Positions 1-7,804 of a stretch of DNA of 20,112 bases are shown in pieces (position 1 is the first letter of the stretch; each line of letters opens with the position of its first letter). The notes under the pieces were generated by a model that was not told the DNA's origin, searched no databases, and saw only the letters and a list, made by a program, of their open reading frames with translations. Source of the stretch: a virus; IMG/VR virus record IMGVR_UViG_3300005435_000063, positions 1 to 20,112 of that record; one strand, 5' to 3'. The position numbers and the translations under genes were made by a program.

Positions 1-1368
1 ACTATCGCCAACTCGTCTCGAGTAGAATTCCGCGTTCGTTAGCGTTCCCAGCCCCACCGTCGTCGGAGTATAGGCGACCCAAACGGATGGATAAGTTCGC
101 GCCAGAACCTGCCAATTGGCACCATCCGAGGCGACGGTAACTTGCTCATAAATTGTATTAAGCGTGGTCGTCGTAACGCCATCAATTGTCTGCGAGCTGG
201 TGGTGGCAATGGTGCAGATGTTGGCGAAACTAGCATCGGTCTTTTTAATCCTAAATACTTTGCCCGTGTTGCCGACTGCGGTTGGGAGAGTGAGTGTGAA
301 CGCCGATCCACTACAGAGAATCAGATCATCAGCTGTGGTGATGGAATATGTTGTGGTCTTGGCCGCTACTGCCAGTACGGTGGTGCCGCCCGATGGCGTT
401 TGCCATGAGGGATCAGCACTTGATCCACCACTTGTCCACACTTTGGTTGTTGATGCGTCCGGGGCGACTACGGTCAGTGCACCTGCACCATTGCCAAGCA
501 ACATGCCGTGTGCGGTGAGTGATGATTGCCCTATGCCACCATTGGGAACAGGCAAGACCGCATCTAATTGCGGGAAATATTGCCAGCTCCATGAGGCTAG
601 GCCCGTGCCGCCGCCGGTATTGATAACAGTCAAAAGCAGGGCACTGCTTCCGGCCATGCTTTGAATGGAGTTTCCGCCAGAGGTTTGCGTTGTCAAAACG
701 CCAGAGCTAAGATTGGTGATATAAAATTGTTGGCCCGAGGCAAGAGTCGAGGCCACAGGGAGCACAACTGTTTGTGTGGTTGAGCCTGTGAAATATTGAT
801 TATAGGTGCTGCTAACGGTGAGGGTTGTGGTGCCCGCAGCTGTCGCGGTCGAGGTGTAATTTCCCAAAACATTGTGGGCCGAGAAATTTAAATTCGCGTC
901 CCATCCGGCCCATGCTGTGGCGGTCGCCGCTGTAGTGACCGCAGTCTGGCCCGTGCCGCCCTGGTTGATCGCCGCAGTGCCTGAAATATCTGTGAAGGCC
1001 GGTTGCGAGAGCGATGGCACGCCTAAAAGCGAAATGGAATTAATCCACTGATGTGACACGCTCGCGGCTGATTCAATCCCACCCAATGTTGAAGCTGTAG
1101 GCGCTGGCAAACTAGCCGCTGGCAATGTGCCCGTGACAGCCGTCGCCAGTGGAATATTGGTGAGCGTGTTTGTGGACCCGCTGATTGATTTATTAGTGAA
1201 CGTATCTGTCGAAGCCCTACCCACAAGTGTGTCGGTTGCGGCAGGCGGCGTCCAAGTCTTGGTGTGATCGCTGGATTTAATAAAATCCGCATCGATGGTC
1301 CTGGTTGCAGCGGCCCATGCAAGCGAGCCCACAATGAAGGCTATAAATCCACACGCATATTTTTTCAT
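1..1368 (-). CDS. Large tail-fibre-like protein with N-terminal signal peptide (partial, C-terminus off the left edge)
   Basis: An uninterrupted frame of 456 codons runs from ATG at 1368 to base 1 with no stop, so the gene continues beyond the window. An AGGAG ribosome site 5 nt upstream fixes the start; there is no alternative Met nearby. Residues 1-20 (MKK, a hydrophobic run, then LAWA-AA) look like a Sec signal peptide, which is odd for a virion protein. The rest is Thr/Ser/Ala/Gly-rich and beta-type, as in phage fibres: TDTLVGRASTDTFTNKSISG near residue 46, NQGGTGQTA, NGGIGQSSLTAHGMLLGNGAG, then a TLPTAVGNTGKVFRIKKTD module near residue 370. It follows the short tailspike-type gene by 1 nt, so it is probably co-expressed. 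It may be the distal receptor-binding fibre or a secreted adhesin; which is unresolved. Confidence 0.8.
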   Translation of the reverse strand, partial: MKKYACGFIAFIVGSLAWAAATRTIDADFIKSSDHTKTWTPPAATDTLVGRASTDTFTNKSISGSTNTLTNIPLATAVTGTLPAASLPAPTASTLGGIESAASVSHQWINSISLLGVPSLSQPAFTDISGTAAINQGGTGQTAVTTAATATAWAGWDANLNFSAHNVLGNYTSTATAAGTTTLTVSSTYNQYFTGSTTQTVVLPVASTLASGQQFYITNLSSGVLTTQTSGGNSIQSMAGSSALLLTVINTGGGTGLASWSWQYFPQLDAVLPVPNGGIGQSSLTAHGMLLGNGAGALTVVAPDASTTKVWTSGGSSADPSWQTPSGGTTVLAVAAKTTTYSITTADDLILCSGSAFTLTLPTAVGNTGKVFRIKKTDASFANICTIATTSSQTIDGVTTTTLNTIYEQVTVASDGANWQVLARTYPSVWVAYTPTTVGLGTLTNAEFYSRRVGDS

Positions 1369-1369
1369 T

Positions 1370-2173
1370 TTATCTCCTGCTTTCCTCAGACCAATTTGAC
1401 CCGTCCCAGAAAAGACTTAAACGTGATCCGTTCCCGCCAACCCATTCGCCGTTTAGATCGAGCCCAGTGCCGTCTTGAAGTGTGACTGTGTTGGTGTCGT
1501 CGGTGCCAAAAAGACGGAGTTCTTGTCCAACATTTGTGCCCGCTGCGATTTGAGGGTTTGCGGTAACGGTAATGGGCGCGGCATTTCCTTTGATAAACCA
1601 GGTGTTTCGATCACCCACGCCGACAAAGCCAATTCCGCCGGCGGCCGTAATCAGATTTGGGCTTGCTCGCGTACCGGTGATCACATTATTGGCACCAACA
1701 GCGATCCAACGGCCCGAACCTGCGGTCGGGGTCACGATTGTGATATTGTCACCAGCCGCACTTGCTCCAGAATTGAAATAGAAAAACTTGTTCACAGATT
1801 CGACAAACACATTCAGTCCATCGCCACGGCTTGCGGAATCGATTGCCTTAAGTGCCGCGATATCAGTTAATCCATGCGTGAAGGTGATCAGCGATGCGCT
1901 GTTGCCGGGAATCGCGATATCATCCTCAGTCCATAGGGTTACGCCCAGGGCATCTTGCAAAACAATTTTATAAGATAATCCGCCAATCCAAATGTCGGCA
2001 TATCCATTGGCATCTAGAATCACGGGATTGGTGTTGCTTGATGTGCCAGATTGGTCTGTGTAGGTTACCTGCGGAGTTGTGGTTCCAGCGGCATAAGTCC
2101 ACACCTGACCACCAGATAGGGGCGCGCCGTTGCCATCAAAAAACCTTTGTCTAACCAGAGGGAGAAGTTCCAT
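1370..2173 (-). CDS. Short tailspike/tail-fibre protein with P22-type head-binding N-terminal domain
   Basis: 267 residues. Residues 7-85 match the common podovirus tailspike anchor: RQRFFDGNGAPLSGGQVWTY, then a TTTPQVTYTDQSG stretch, NPVILDANGYADIWIGG, and a LWTEDD end. Residues 95-165 (ITFTHGLTDIAALKAI, VNKFFYFNSG, GSGRWIAVG) resemble the linker found before catalytic domains of larger spikes. The protein then ends in a small beta-rich region with no recognisable enzymatic domain. P22 gp9 is 667 residues, so this looks like an adaptor rather than a whole spike. The start is ATG at 2173, with AAGGG about 10 nt upstream, a rather long spacing. It probably docks on the gp4/gp10 tail machine and may carry the product of the next gene. 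Confidence 0.75.
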   Translation of the reverse strand: MELLPLVRQRFFDGNGAPLSGGQVWTYAAGTTTPQVTYTDQSGTSSNTNPVILDANGYADIWIGGLSYKIVLQDALGVTLWTEDDIAIPGNSASLITFTHGLTDIAALKAIDSASRGDGLNVFVESVNKFFYFNSGASAAGDNITIVTPTAGSGRWIAVGANNVITGTRASPNLITAAGGIGFVGVGDRNTWFIKGNAAPITVTANPQIAAGTNVGQELRLFGTDDTNTVTLQDGTGLDLNGEWVGGNGSRLSLFWDGSNWSEESRR

Positions 2174-2174
2174 T

Positions 2175-4520
2175 TTAGTTTTTCCCTTTGCCCATGCGGC
2201 CCTTAACTTTATCCATCACCTTTTGCATGGCGGCCGATCCAGGATTTAGATCCGAGGCTTGAATGAATAATTCTTTTGTCTTGGGATCTTTTAAGTCCTC
2301 TTGTGTGAAACCATTGAGGGCCTTGGGGTCATGCTCCAGCAGGTTTTGCATGCCGTCGTTTGCCCACTTGTCTGGGCCTTTTGTTGGCAGAGGTTGACCG
2401 GCGACCATTCTGGAGGCTTCGACTGAAGGAATAATCTTTTTTGACAAAACTGAACCAGCTGTTTTTCCAAGGCTCAGATCTTGTGCCGCCTTTTTTGCAA
2501 AACCCATAGCCTCTGCCGTATTAAGGCCCTTATCGAGCGCATATTTGAACAGTTCACCGCTATATTTGTCGGCGGCTACACCCGCAGCAGTGCCAAGCTC
2601 TACACCTAAGATCGGTTCGTGAAATATTGCGCCGATGCCCGCGCCGATCGCTCCGCCCAAGACGGCTTTTCTGGACCCATGTGTGTCGGATTTTGAAAAT
2701 TGATCTAAATCATTTCTGGCCAGAATCTGTTTTTGGAAATTAGTGCCGAGTGCCTCGTCAATATTCCCGAATCTCTCTTGTGCACCATATTGATTTGCAC
2801 CACCGAGCGCTTTGGTTTTGGATGTAACACTATCGGGAGTGATGCCAGAAAAAAGTTGTTTATTTTGTTTCGCGGCATCAACCGCCGCTTGGGCCCGGTC
2901 AGCCCTTGACGCGAGTGGAGCGCTTGAGCTTTCAGAAACCGCCCTAGCGTAGGCCGGATCTGCGATTGATCCCATTTTTGTTTTCGCAGCATTGAGGGTC
3001 TTCGCCTCAGGGATCGCCTCGATTGTTCTATCAAAAAGCGAAGGTGTTGTGAGAATCTTGTGATTCATCAGATAGTCATTGACTGGGCTTGATAAATCTT
3101 TGCCGGTCTCCCGTCCTATGGCCTCAAGAAGTGGCGCGTGAAGTGCCTGACCTTTTTGAGACGTGATGCTGTTGAGATTTCCAATTGCCTTTTCTGGCGT
3201 TCCATACAGATCGCTCGCGACGTTTAATAGGCGCGATTGCCTGGCAACATCTGTCATTTGCGCCTTGTATTCAGGAACTCGAGATTTTACTTCACCGTCG
3301 AGATATGAGCGCATATCAGAAAGTGCTTGTTCTGATTGTGGCGCGAAGGATGCGACCGAATTGGAATATTGGATGTCCTTATCGAGTCCTTGGAGTATTT
3401 GTTTCGCCTGAGGCATCATTATGTTTTTGCCCATTTTCGACAGGCGGTCTTGCATCGCTTGCAGTTCCTTAACGGATTGCTCAGCCGAAGTGGAGGCCGG
3501 GACGCCATTGACCATCATGGAATCAATATGATTTTGCAGGACATTGACAAGTGGCTTTGTCTCAACTTGACCGCCAGCCTTGAACAATGTGCTATAGGCA
3601 TCATTTGATCCGGCGACGACTTGCTCTTTGAGCTTCCCAAGCGCGTCGGTCACATCGCTTGCCATTGACGTTAGCTTATTTGACTTCAGGGCCTCTTTAA
3701 AAGCCTGTTTTTTCTCATTGAATGCTTGTTGGGCGTCTTGGAGATTGTGTGATGCCTCGAATTTTTGATCCTGCAGCCCGGCCCTAACATCACCTTTGTT
3801 TTCGGTGACGGCACTTTTAGCTTGAGCCAAATCCTCTTGTGCTTTCGCCAATTGATCATCGGCTTGGTTTTTAAGATTCAAAATATTGTCGGCAATGTTG
3901 GATCTCTCGGGAGCCGCATTGATCGATGCGCGATCAGCAATATAGCGCCCGGTAGTATTCTCAGGAATGTTTGATAGGATTTTTCCAACCTTTTGCGCGG
4001 CCCATGTTGGCACTTCGCTGGCTTTTTGCAATACGTATTTGCCTGCCTTGGTTCCCGCCGCAGCCTCAAGACCCTTGCCAAGAAGTTGTCCACCGACTTC
4101 AGCGGCGGCGCCTTCGACGACGCCTTTCGCCGGATTTCCGTAAATCTCGGATCTTGTTTTATCTTGGCCTAGTAGGTATTGCTCGCCTAGATTTTTGAGT
4201 GATTCGCCGGCCCCGCCGCCAAGCGCGGCTCCTCCGACGGCACCTGCAGCGGTACCGCCAACGGGCTCGAGCGCTGTGCCCGCAACTCCACCGGCAACTC
4301 CACCGGCAACCATTCCTGCAGTTGGCAGCGTATTTAGGGCGCCTTGAATATAACCGCGCGGAGTCCCGCCTGGAATATCAGTATCAAGCCATGACTTGTT
4401 ATCCTTCGCGGGTGTCTCCCACGGCGCCTGACCGACAGGAAATGAATCAGGGAGGGAATCTTTTGATCCACCCGATTCCCAAGGAGCCTGGCCTACTGGA
4501 TAAGACTCTGCTCCGGCCAT
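2175..4520 (-). CDS. Large ejection/internal virion protein (P22 gp16-like position)
   Basis: 781 residues from ATG 4520, which overlaps the previous stop as TAATG; a TTG 15 nt further up in frame is less likely. It is the third of three consecutive ejection-type genes, as gp7-gp20-gp16 in P22 (gp16 is 609 residues). The N-terminus carries two copies of PVGQAPWE at about residues 8-15 and 28-35. A glycine-zipper hydrophobic stretch occupies about 69-105 and another about 619-651; both could insert in membrane. Between them lie long charged helical regions (about 210-290 and 400-560) likely to form coiled coils. The C-terminus is lysine-rich. In the family such proteins leave the capsid with the DNA and form a conduit across the envelope. 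Assignment rests on gene order and composition. Confidence 0.65.
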   Translation of the reverse strand: MAGAESYPVGQAPWESGGSKDSLPDSFPVGQAPWETPAKDNKSWLDTDIPGGTPRGYIQGALNTLPTAGMVAGGVAGGVAGTALEPVGGTAAGAVGGAALGGGAGESLKNLGEQYLLGQDKTRSEIYGNPAKGVVEGAAAEVGGQLLGKGLEAAAGTKAGKYVLQKASEVPTWAAQKVGKILSNIPENTTGRYIADRASINAAPERSNIADNILNLKNQADDQLAKAQEDLAQAKSAVTENKGDVRAGLQDQKFEASHNLQDAQQAFNEKKQAFKEALKSNKLTSMASDVTDALGKLKEQVVAGSNDAYSTLFKAGGQVETKPLVNVLQNHIDSMMVNGVPASTSAEQSVKELQAMQDRLSKMGKNIMMPQAKQILQGLDKDIQYSNSVASFAPQSEQALSDMRSYLDGEVKSRVPEYKAQMTDVARQSRLLNVASDLYGTPEKAIGNLNSITSQKGQALHAPLLEAIGRETGKDLSSPVNDYLMNHKILTTPSLFDRTIEAIPEAKTLNAAKTKMGSIADPAYARAVSESSSAPLASRADRAQAAVDAAKQNKQLFSGITPDSVTSKTKALGGANQYGAQERFGNIDEALGTNFQKQILARNDLDQFSKSDTHGSRKAVLGGAIGAGIGAIFHEPILGVELGTAAGVAADKYSGELFKYALDKGLNTAEAMGFAKKAAQDLSLGKTAGSVLSKKIIPSVEASRMVAGQPLPTKGPDKWANDGMQNLLEHDPKALNGFTQEDLKDPKTKELFIQASDLNPGSAAMQKVMDKVKGRMGKGKN

Positions 4521-5764
4521 TATTGTGCCACCCAATGATTCCCGATTACTTTATATGTTTTGCCGCCGTACTCCCTTGTTCGTCCATCGGGAGGCATGTT
4601 CTTTGTCATCTCATCAGTGATTTGACCCTTGACTGTTTGATAGCCCTTTTCGCCTAAAAATGGTCGCTGCCGATCAGCGATTTCGTTTGCGCGATCAGCG
4701 AGTTTTTTTGCGCCGACTGTTTGAATTCCATGGGCATAGTCGATTGCTTGCTGAATGAATTCGCCGGCATTTGCAGGTTGAGATTTATTTGTCAGTTTTT
4801 GAATAGAGGTTCCATATTTCTGAGCCAAATTGTCTGGCGTCATACTTTCGAGTTCGTGCTCAGTGGGCACGCCCCCACCAGCCATCTTTGCAGTTTCCAG
4901 AATCGCGAGTTTTGTTTGTGACTGATTAAGCTTGTTTAAATCACCGCCGGGCGCGACGCTCACAATCTCATTTAACTTTTGTGCAGCCTGAATATCTTTA
5001 AGGGATTGAGACGCATCTGCCTGTTGCCTTGATCCGTTAACAAGATTTGTATAATCCTGCATCGCTTTTTGTCGCATTTTGGGCGGTGGAGAAAAGCCAG
5101 CGCCGCCTGCGCTCGCTGGGCTAGTCGCTTTTGCAGGACTGGTGCCTCCCGAAAGGGCAGTCGGGCTTGTGATACTTCCATACGGAATGCCCGCCTCGGC
5201 CGCCGCCGCTTGCGCCTTAATCATTCCGATTTTCTGATCAATAGCTTTTGAGGCCTGAGAGGCCTGCTCGGATGCCGACATCCCCGCATATTTATGTGCG
5301 AGCACCCAATTCTTATCGACCTGTTGGGGCCATTGAGTTGTATCCTGACCCATTTGTTGAGCCATAGTTTTGGCTTGATCATAGCTTGCCTGACTGAACC
5401 CTTGCGCTTCAACACTTCCAGCGATTCTCGAAACCGTATCAGCTTGCTGCATTTGTCTTTCATGTATCAATTTTTGTTGATTCAGGTCTTGTGTGGCGAA
5501 TTGACCTTGCACTTCCATGTATTTATTGGGAGCACTCTTGGCCAAATCTGATAAAACGCCCTGGCGATTAATGGAAGTTGTGCCATCGGGATTTTGCACG
5601 ACATTGTTTTTAAATGCGGATCTGGCCGACTGATCATCACTGATCTGTTGTTGCTGAATTTTATTTTGTCCAGCTAGAGCTGACATCTGCATTCCCTTAA
5701 CCATGCCGCCCAAAATATCTGGTGTTTGTTCCTTTAAATAAATATCGCTATTAACTTCAGCCAT
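4520..5764 (-). CDS. Ejection/internal virion protein (P22 gp20-like position)
   Basis: 414 residues, close to P22 gp20 (471). The sequence is Gln/Ala/Ser-rich and mostly helical, with few Cys, as is usual for proteins packed in the capsid and ejected with DNA. Residues 210-240 form a Ser/Pro/Gly/Ala linker (about TSPTALSGG to GFSPPPK). The start ATG at 5764 directly follows the upstream TAA and has GGAGGGG three nt before it. It is translationally coupled to the larger ejection gene by a TAATG overlap. No enzymatic motif is visible. The role is inferred from gene order and composition rather than from a recognised domain. Confidence 0.6.
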   Translation of the reverse strand: MAEVNSDIYLKEQTPDILGGMVKGMQMSALAGQNKIQQQQISDDQSARSAFKNNVVQNPDGTTSINRQGVLSDLAKSAPNKYMEVQGQFATQDLNQQKLIHERQMQQADTVSRIAGSVEAQGFSQASYDQAKTMAQQMGQDTTQWPQQVDKNWVLAHKYAGMSASEQASQASKAIDQKIGMIKAQAAAAEAGIPYGSITSPTALSGGTSPAKATSPASAGGAGFSPPPKMRQKAMQDYTNLVNGSRQQADASQSLKDIQAAQKLNEIVSVAPGGDLNKLNQSQTKLAILETAKMAGGGVPTEHELESMTPDNLAQKYGTSIQKLTNKSQPANAGEFIQQAIDYAHGIQTVGAKKLADRANEIADRQRPFLGEKGYQTVKGQITDEMTKNMPPDGRTREYGGKTYKVIGNHWVAQ

Positions 5765-6691
5765 TTACCCCTCCGCCATAGACGCAAGGAACAGCATCAT
5801 TACCCGGTTCATGTCGATTTGCTTGAACCCATCTTTGTCCTCGATAATCAATGTGCGTCCCAGTTTGGATTTCTCTAAATCCTGAGCCATGAGTCCGATG
5901 TAATCGCCTGATCCATGTTTGTTTGATTTGTAATTGAACTTGTAGGCCTTGAGATGCGATTTTAAATTGGCCAAATCTTTTTGCGAGACTGGCTCAATGT
6001 TAGTCTTTAATCTCTCATCACACATGGCCATTGCTGCGATACCAGCTCCTTGGCCCGCTAGCCCACTCATTCGGTTTGCACTTGCGGTGTTGGCAGCGGC
6101 GGCCGCATTGCCCATGCCCATTTGAGTTTGGCTCACTTGATTGGCGTAATTCTGTCCAGCGCCGGCAACCTGGCCAACCGCTGTTTGCCCAATGCCGGCA
6201 AGGCCCGACAACATCCCGTATTTTTGTTGCTGGCTTTGAGTGAATCTATTGAACGCATTTTGATAGTCTTGGCTGGCGAGACCTTGGGAATATTGAGTCA
6301 GGGCCTTCATGGTGCCGCCTGAACCTAAACTTCCACTCGCCGCAGCTGACTGTTGCAAGGCCTTCATTCCTTGCTGCATTTGAAATTGATAGCCTGGGTC
6401 AGATTGGAAATCTGACATTGAAAATGATTTGGTCAGATCAGGCATCGCCGCCTGCAATTGGTTTAAGCCATTGGCACCTGCCTGCATGTAGGGCTGTGCG
6501 TTTTGTTGGTCCATGTTGAAAACATTGGCTTGGGTTTGATTGGCTTGATCGGCAGCACCTTGCTGTGCCTGCAATCCTGCCGCAGCTTTCGATCCGCTTA
6601 GATCCAGGGGATCAGCAAAATTCATTAACGTCCCGCCAAGCGTGCCCACACCCATCGGCACTCCGCCGCCTCCTCCTCCGCCTCCACCCAT
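5765..6691 (-). CDS. Ejection-type virion protein with C-terminal S74 (intramolecular chaperone) domain
   Basis: 308 residues from ATG 6691, chosen because AAAGGAG lies 7 nt upstream and the start then follows the upstream stop; the frame extends to 6736 without a ribosome site. It begins with Met and nine Gly. Residues 95-150 carry a pattern frequent in podovirus DNA-transfer proteins: DPGYQFQMQQGMKALQQ, SGGTMKAL and GLASQDYQNAFNRF. Residues 224-308 look like a peptidase S74 intramolecular chaperone domain: CDERLKTNI, YIGLMAQDLEK, and a final hydrophobic helix. In known S74 domains the first residue is the self-cleaving Ser; here it is Cys224, with Lys229 retained. Position matches P22 gp7. 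Whether it self-cleaves cannot be told from sequence. Confidence 0.75.
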   Translation of the reverse strand: MGGGGGGGGGVPMGVGTLGGTLMNFADPLDLSGSKAAAGLQAQQGAADQANQTQANVFNMDQQNAQPYMQAGANGLNQLQAAMPDLTKSFSMSDFQSDPGYQFQMQQGMKALQQSAAASGSLGSGGTMKALTQYSQGLASQDYQNAFNRFTQSQQQKYGMLSGLAGIGQTAVGQVAGAGQNYANQVSQTQMGMGNAAAAANTASANRMSGLAGQGAGIAAMAMCDERLKTNIEPVSQKDLANLKSHLKAYKFNYKSNKHGSGDYIGLMAQDLEKSKLGRTLIIEDKDGFKQIDMNRVMMLFLASMAEG

Positions 6692-6692
6692 T

Positions 6693-7043
6693 TTACAACT
6701 CCTTTGCCGTGTAAATAAAATCTGCACTCGTCGCAACGGGCTTCATCCCATGCCACAAATGAGCTTTTAGAATTCTTGCCGCATCAGGTTTTCGAATATT
6801 CACGGCCGCTGTTAAAAATTTAACTCCACGTTTTTTTGCGTCACCCTCAACAAACCGAATCATTGACATGACGACTTTCAATTCACGCCTATCGTCTAAA
6901 ACAAACATGTCATCAATAAAGCACTCAGACCGTTCGCCCGGAGGATAGGAGTAGGTAATGAACCCACGCTTTTTCTCATCGTAATGAAGCAAACGCCCGT
7001 CGCGGTCGATGATGTATTCTTTGAATAAATCAATTCCATCCAT
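6693..7043 (-). CDS. Small GNAT-like (acyltransferase-fold) protein, function unknown
   Basis: 116 residues. The order FIDDMFVLDDRRELKVVMSM, a helix ending GDAKKRGVKFLTAAV, then ARILKAHLWHGMKPVATSADF resembles strands 4-5 and helices 3-4 of GNAT N-acetyltransferases, including the late hydrophobic loop before the last strand. The usual acetyl-CoA loop (Q/R-x-x-G-x-G/A) is not evident; DDRRELK stands in its place. The protein is also shorter than a full GNAT (about 140-170). ATG 7043 overlaps the previous stop as TAATG, with GGGAG 8 nt upstream. It lies between tail and ejection genes, at about the place of P22 gene 14. It may have a structural rather than catalytic job. Confidence 0.45.
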   Translation of the reverse strand: MDGIDLFKEYIIDRDGRLLHYDEKKRGFITYSYPPGERSECFIDDMFVLDDRRELKVVMSMIRFVEGDAKKRGVKFLTAAVNIRKPDAARILKAHLWHGMKPVATSADFIYTAKEL

Positions 7044-7804
7044 TACCGGGCTCCCAGTGATGAGAATTGACTGTTCTTGCCGCCCAAAGTTCTAGCGCGC
7101 CAAAAAATACTTGAAATGGAAGCTGTGCCCGTAATATTGCTTGAGGTGTATTGCACCTGCCCATCCGCTGCATGGGTCGGAGTAACGGTCTGTGTGCCTG
7201 TGCCGTTGTCTGTCGCGGCTGTGACGGCTGAGCCTCCCGCTGTGGCCGATAATTTAAAAGTCGAGGATGTGGCGCTCGTCACATAGTAAGTTGTGGCAAC
7301 AGTGTAGCCAGTAGGTAGCGCGGTTGCGGCCGCGAGGGTGACTGATTGCCCATTAATCAAGGCCAATCCTGATTTAGTCCAAAGCCCCGTGGTGTGGTCA
7401 TATGTTGCCGTGAAGGCTATCGGCGTAATTGTAAACTCAACGCCCGAATCATCCGGTGTGTCGGTTTGAATGAGCGTGATTTGCCATTCGGCTAAAGTGG
7501 GCCTGTAGGTCAGAATAAAAAAGCCAGATTCAATAAGCTCAACCGCACTGGCGCCAGTGGTCACTCTTTGAATTAAAAAATCCACCACGACTTGAGTGAC
7601 GCCTTTTGAGCTAAACACCATGCCAACAAGGTCAGCCGCCGCAACTTGGTTATTTACAATGACAAAGGATTTCTCCTGCCCAAGAGCATAGAGCCTTTCC
7701 CAAATAGATCTAAAAAAGTAGGACCACGAGGTAGCTACAATCCCTGATTTGTCTTGAATTTTATCTTTGTAGGGCACATCGAATGTTTTTACTGGGGTTG
7801 CCAT
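7043..7804 (-). CDS. Conserved podovirus tail-associated protein with inserted beta module
   Basis: 253 residues. Residues 1-129 and 213-253 read as one unit: VVVDFLIQRVTTG, LIESGFFILTYRP, DDSGVEFTITPI, then DGQVQYTSSNITGT and IFWRARTLGG. Between them residues 130-212 form a separate Thr/Ala/Gly-rich module (INGQSVTLAAATALPTGYTV, TYYVTSATSSTFKLSA) of the same type as two found in the preceding gp10-like gene. Start ATG 7804 overlaps the previous stop (TAATG), with GGGGG about 8 nt upstream. It follows the gp10-like gene, where P22 has the gp26 needle, but I see no needle-type coiled coil, so I do not call it gp26. Probably a virion protein of the tail; its precise role is unknown. Confidence 0.6.
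   Translation of the reverse strand: MATPVKTFDVPYKDKIQDKSGIVATSWSYFFRSIWERLYALGQEKSFVIVNNQVAAADLVGMVFSSKGVTQVVVDFLIQRVTTGASAVELIESGFFILTYRPTLAEWQITLIQTDTPDDSGVEFTITPIAFTATYDHTTGLWTKSGLALINGQSVTLAAATALPTGYTVATTYYVTSATSSTFKLSATAGGSAVTAATDNGTGTQTVTPTHAADGQVQYTSSNITGTASISSIFWRARTLGGKNSQFSSLGAR
7169..7417 (-). repeat. Inserted beta module in the 253-residue tail protein
   Basis: This stretch encodes residues about 130-212. It carries the order G-x-x-V-x-L, LPTG, T-x-Y-x-V, ST-F-x-L-x-A, which parallels the two modules at 9061-9303 and 9346-9570. Similarity is at protein-pattern level, and the edges are judged by eye. Confidence 0.5.

Noticed and set aside
164-664. Plus-strand frame of 166 codons
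   Set aside because: It is antisense to the long fibre frame, which has a ribosome site and fibre motifs; composition is that of a shadow.
4199-4657. Plus-strand frame of 152 codons
   Set aside because: Antisense to the two ejection genes; Arg/Leu/Pro-rich shadow without a ribosome site.
6661-6691. Poly-glycine start as a sequencing artefact
   Set aside because: The nine Gly codons vary (GGT, GGA, GGC), are in frame with the ribosome site, and Gly-rich starts are known in this protein type.
6692-6736. Upstream start for the S74 protein at 6736
   Set aside because: No ribosome site there; AAAGGAG precedes ATG 6691.
7043-7804. 253-residue protein as the gp26 tail needle
   Set aside because: Position is suggestive but no trimeric coiled-coil heptads are seen; the sequence is beta-type.
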